Shown here piece by piece: positions 5,669 through 6,471 of a DNA stretch of 6,471 nt. This stretch comes from Candidatus Bathyarchaeota archaeon (GTDB taxonomy: Archaea; Thermoproteota; Bathyarchaeia; Bathyarchaeales; Bathycorpusculaceae). The stretch lies in NCBI GenBank assembly GCA_013330975.1, contig DUHG01000122.1, positions 30,609 to 37,079 of the forward strand, in the 5' to 3' direction. Each line of letters starts with the position of its first letter. Positions within the stretch are counted from its first letter, which is position 1. The notes below the pieces were generated by a model. That model was not told the origin of the DNA. It worked only from the letters and a program-made list of their open reading frames with translations, and ran no database searches. The translations under genes were made by a program, and so were the position numbers.

Positions 5669-5812
5669 CAGAGAACCGAACGAAGCTTTGCCTGACACAC
5701 ACTCGAAGGGCTGCTCCGCAAATGCGCCCGAAACAATAGAACAAATCACAAACCACGGATGCAAAGTAGTCTCAACTTTCTCACTCCATCAGACTTACTC
5801 ACAACAGACTAG
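5669..5812 (+). pseudogene. Small-protein relic, copy C (internal TGA)
   Basis: This plus-strand frame reads QRTERSFA, a TGA at 5693-5695, then HTLEGLLRKCARNNRTNHK (5696-5752), and continues less convincingly to TAG at 5810-5812. It aligns to copy A at QRT-[KE], at T-[IL]-E-x-L-L-R-K, and at R-x-x-R-T-N. Synonymous changes mark the shared residues: CTA/CTG, CTG/CTC, CGA/CGC, ACG/ACA and AAC/AAT. The TGA falls where copies A and B have Ser, so this copy looks dead unless it restarts after the stop. The core lies about 160-215 bases upstream of the DUF420-like gene. The remainder of the 5536-5855 gap (5548-5668) is an open but unconvincing plus-strand stretch containing an 8-bp CCCGCGGG palindrome. 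Confidence 0.4.
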
Positions 5813-5820
5813 ACTATTAC

Positions 5821-5841
5821 AAAAAAAGAAAAAGGGGAAAA
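5821..5841 (-). terminator. T-rich archaeal terminator after the DUF996-like gene
   Basis: On the minus strand, four T, four C, five T, one C and seven T begin about 15 bases after the TAG stop at 5856. Archaeal RNA polymerase terminates at such T-runs without needing a hairpin. It separates this gene from the DUF420-like gene downstream. Confidence 0.65.
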
Positions 5842-5855
5842 GCTCGCTCCTGCGC

Positions 5856-6471
5856 CTAAGTTGGCGTTGAAGCTGACGCGGTTGGCTGCAGCTCTTGGGT
5901 TCTTATTCGGAAGAAGGCAATGGCTATCAGCAACACAGAAACCCAGATTATTATCAGTCCTATTCCGAACAGAACAATAAGCAAAGCACCTATGAACATT
6001 AGCAGTCCAGCAGTAGCGAACAAAGCAACCCCTGATTTTGCTGCAAGTGATCCCAAAGAGCGCCTCACAAAGAAAGCTGCAATTATGGCAGACACCCAGA
6101 GGATTGCGAATACTGCAAGCATCCCGACTATGAAAGGTGCAATTGTGTCCAAAGTAATGTTCGACCAGTCAGGAATCATCCCTGGAAGCATTTGCCAGTC
6201 ACCGTTCCAGCCTGGAAAGATCTCATACAAAAGATCAGTTAGTGAAGTCAATACAGTTGCAATGACCGTGATCATCGAAACCACACTACCAACGATCCCG
6301 ACTATCAATCCATACAGAGTATTGCTGAAAATGCGACCTTCACTGTAATACCTTGCCAGATTGTACAAAGCAATCATGACGAGTATCAGACCGACCAGTG
6401 CAAGGATTGGCAAGTAACTGTATGGAATCATCCCAACCAGCATTAGTATTGCGCCGACTCCGCCCAAGACT
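5856..6471 (-). CDS. DUF996-like integral membrane protein, N-terminus beyond the window
   Basis: The minus-strand frame is open to the right edge and ends in TAG at 5856, giving about 205 visible codons. The visible start, V-L-G-G-V-G-A-I-L-M-L-V-G-M-I-P-Y, and the following L-A-L-V-G-L-I-L-V-M-I-A-L-Y-N-L-A-R-Y-Y and I-F-S-N-T-L-Y-G match the pattern I know for DUF996, an archaeal and Thermotoga membrane family of unknown function. Visible hydrophobic segments lie at about residues 4-16, 19-38, 47-75, 108-132, 146-163 and 165-187, counted from the TTG at 6467. A soluble loop with Trp and Pro sits between the third and fourth. The C-terminus is a short polar tail rich in Thr, Ala and Ser. 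A TTG at 6467 could be read as a start, but the homologous pattern suggests that residues precede it. Confidence 0.75.
   Translation of the reverse strand, partial: VLGGVGAILMLVGMIPYSYLPILALVGLILVMIALYNLARYYSEGRIFSNTLYGLIVGIVGSVVSMITVIATVLTSLTDLLYEIFPGWNGDWQMLPGMIPDWSNITLDTIAPFIVGMLAVFAILWVSAIIAAFFVRRSLGSLAAKSGVALFATAGLLMFIGALLIVLFGIGLIIIWVSVLLIAIAFFRIRTQELQPTASASTPT

Noticed and set aside
5536..5736. 67-residue N-terminal extension of the DUF420-like protein up to ATG 5736
   Set aside because: It lies upstream of a perfect AGGAGG plus signal peptide at 5535, is antisense to relic C, and has a low-complexity, non-family composition.
5535..5756. 73-codon minus-strand ORF whose TAA overlaps ATG 5535 (TAATG)
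   Set aside because: The overlap resembles coupling, but the product is rich in Ser, Arg and Cys with no domain, and it is antisense to relic C, which has better coding evidence.
5920..6348. Plus-strand 142-codon ORF
   Set aside because: It is antisense to the DUF996-like gene, whose membrane helices and family pattern are clear.

Overview
The window looks like an archaeal chromosome segment, most plausibly from an uncultivated lineage such as Bathyarchaeia. This is an inference. The pointers are a tRNA-Glu of archaeal type with its CCA encoded, a DUF996-like membrane protein, TATA-type promoters close to start codons, GTG/TTG starts, and secreted proteins rich in N-x-S/T sequons. Every confident gene is on the minus strand, so the biological reading order runs from high to low coordinates.

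Reading down from the right edge, the first gene is a DUF996-like membrane protein cut by the window edge (5856-6471), followed by a T-rich terminator. Next is a signal-peptide ectodomain fused to a DUF420-like membrane domain (4294-5535, strong GGAGG site). Then come a membrane-anchored secreted protein with a GATase-like C-terminal domain (2896-3999) and a complete alkaline-phosphatase-superfamily phosphodiesterase (1248-2504). They are followed by a broken small Cys-containing gene (972-1148), tRNA-Glu(TTC) (862-939) and the N-terminal part of an M32 carboxypeptidase (1-746). The genes do not form an obvious pathway or tight operon. The middle three are separated by unusually long gaps of about 280-390 bases.

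Those gaps are the interesting part. Each holds, on the plus strand, a coding-like remnant of the same small protein (consensus roughly S-N-T-L-E-M-L-L-R-K, then R-T-N/K and H). The three copies sit at similar distances from the flanking genes and differ largely at third codon positions. The phosphodiesterase and the secreted-protein gene also share a 31-base promoter module (24 of 31 bases identical) that includes the TATA region, which suggests co-regulation. Between the phosphodiesterase promoter and its TTG start lies a 37-codon hydrophobic ORF whose TGA overlaps that TTG (TTGA).

No CRISPR array, insertion sequence, integrase or rRNA was seen.
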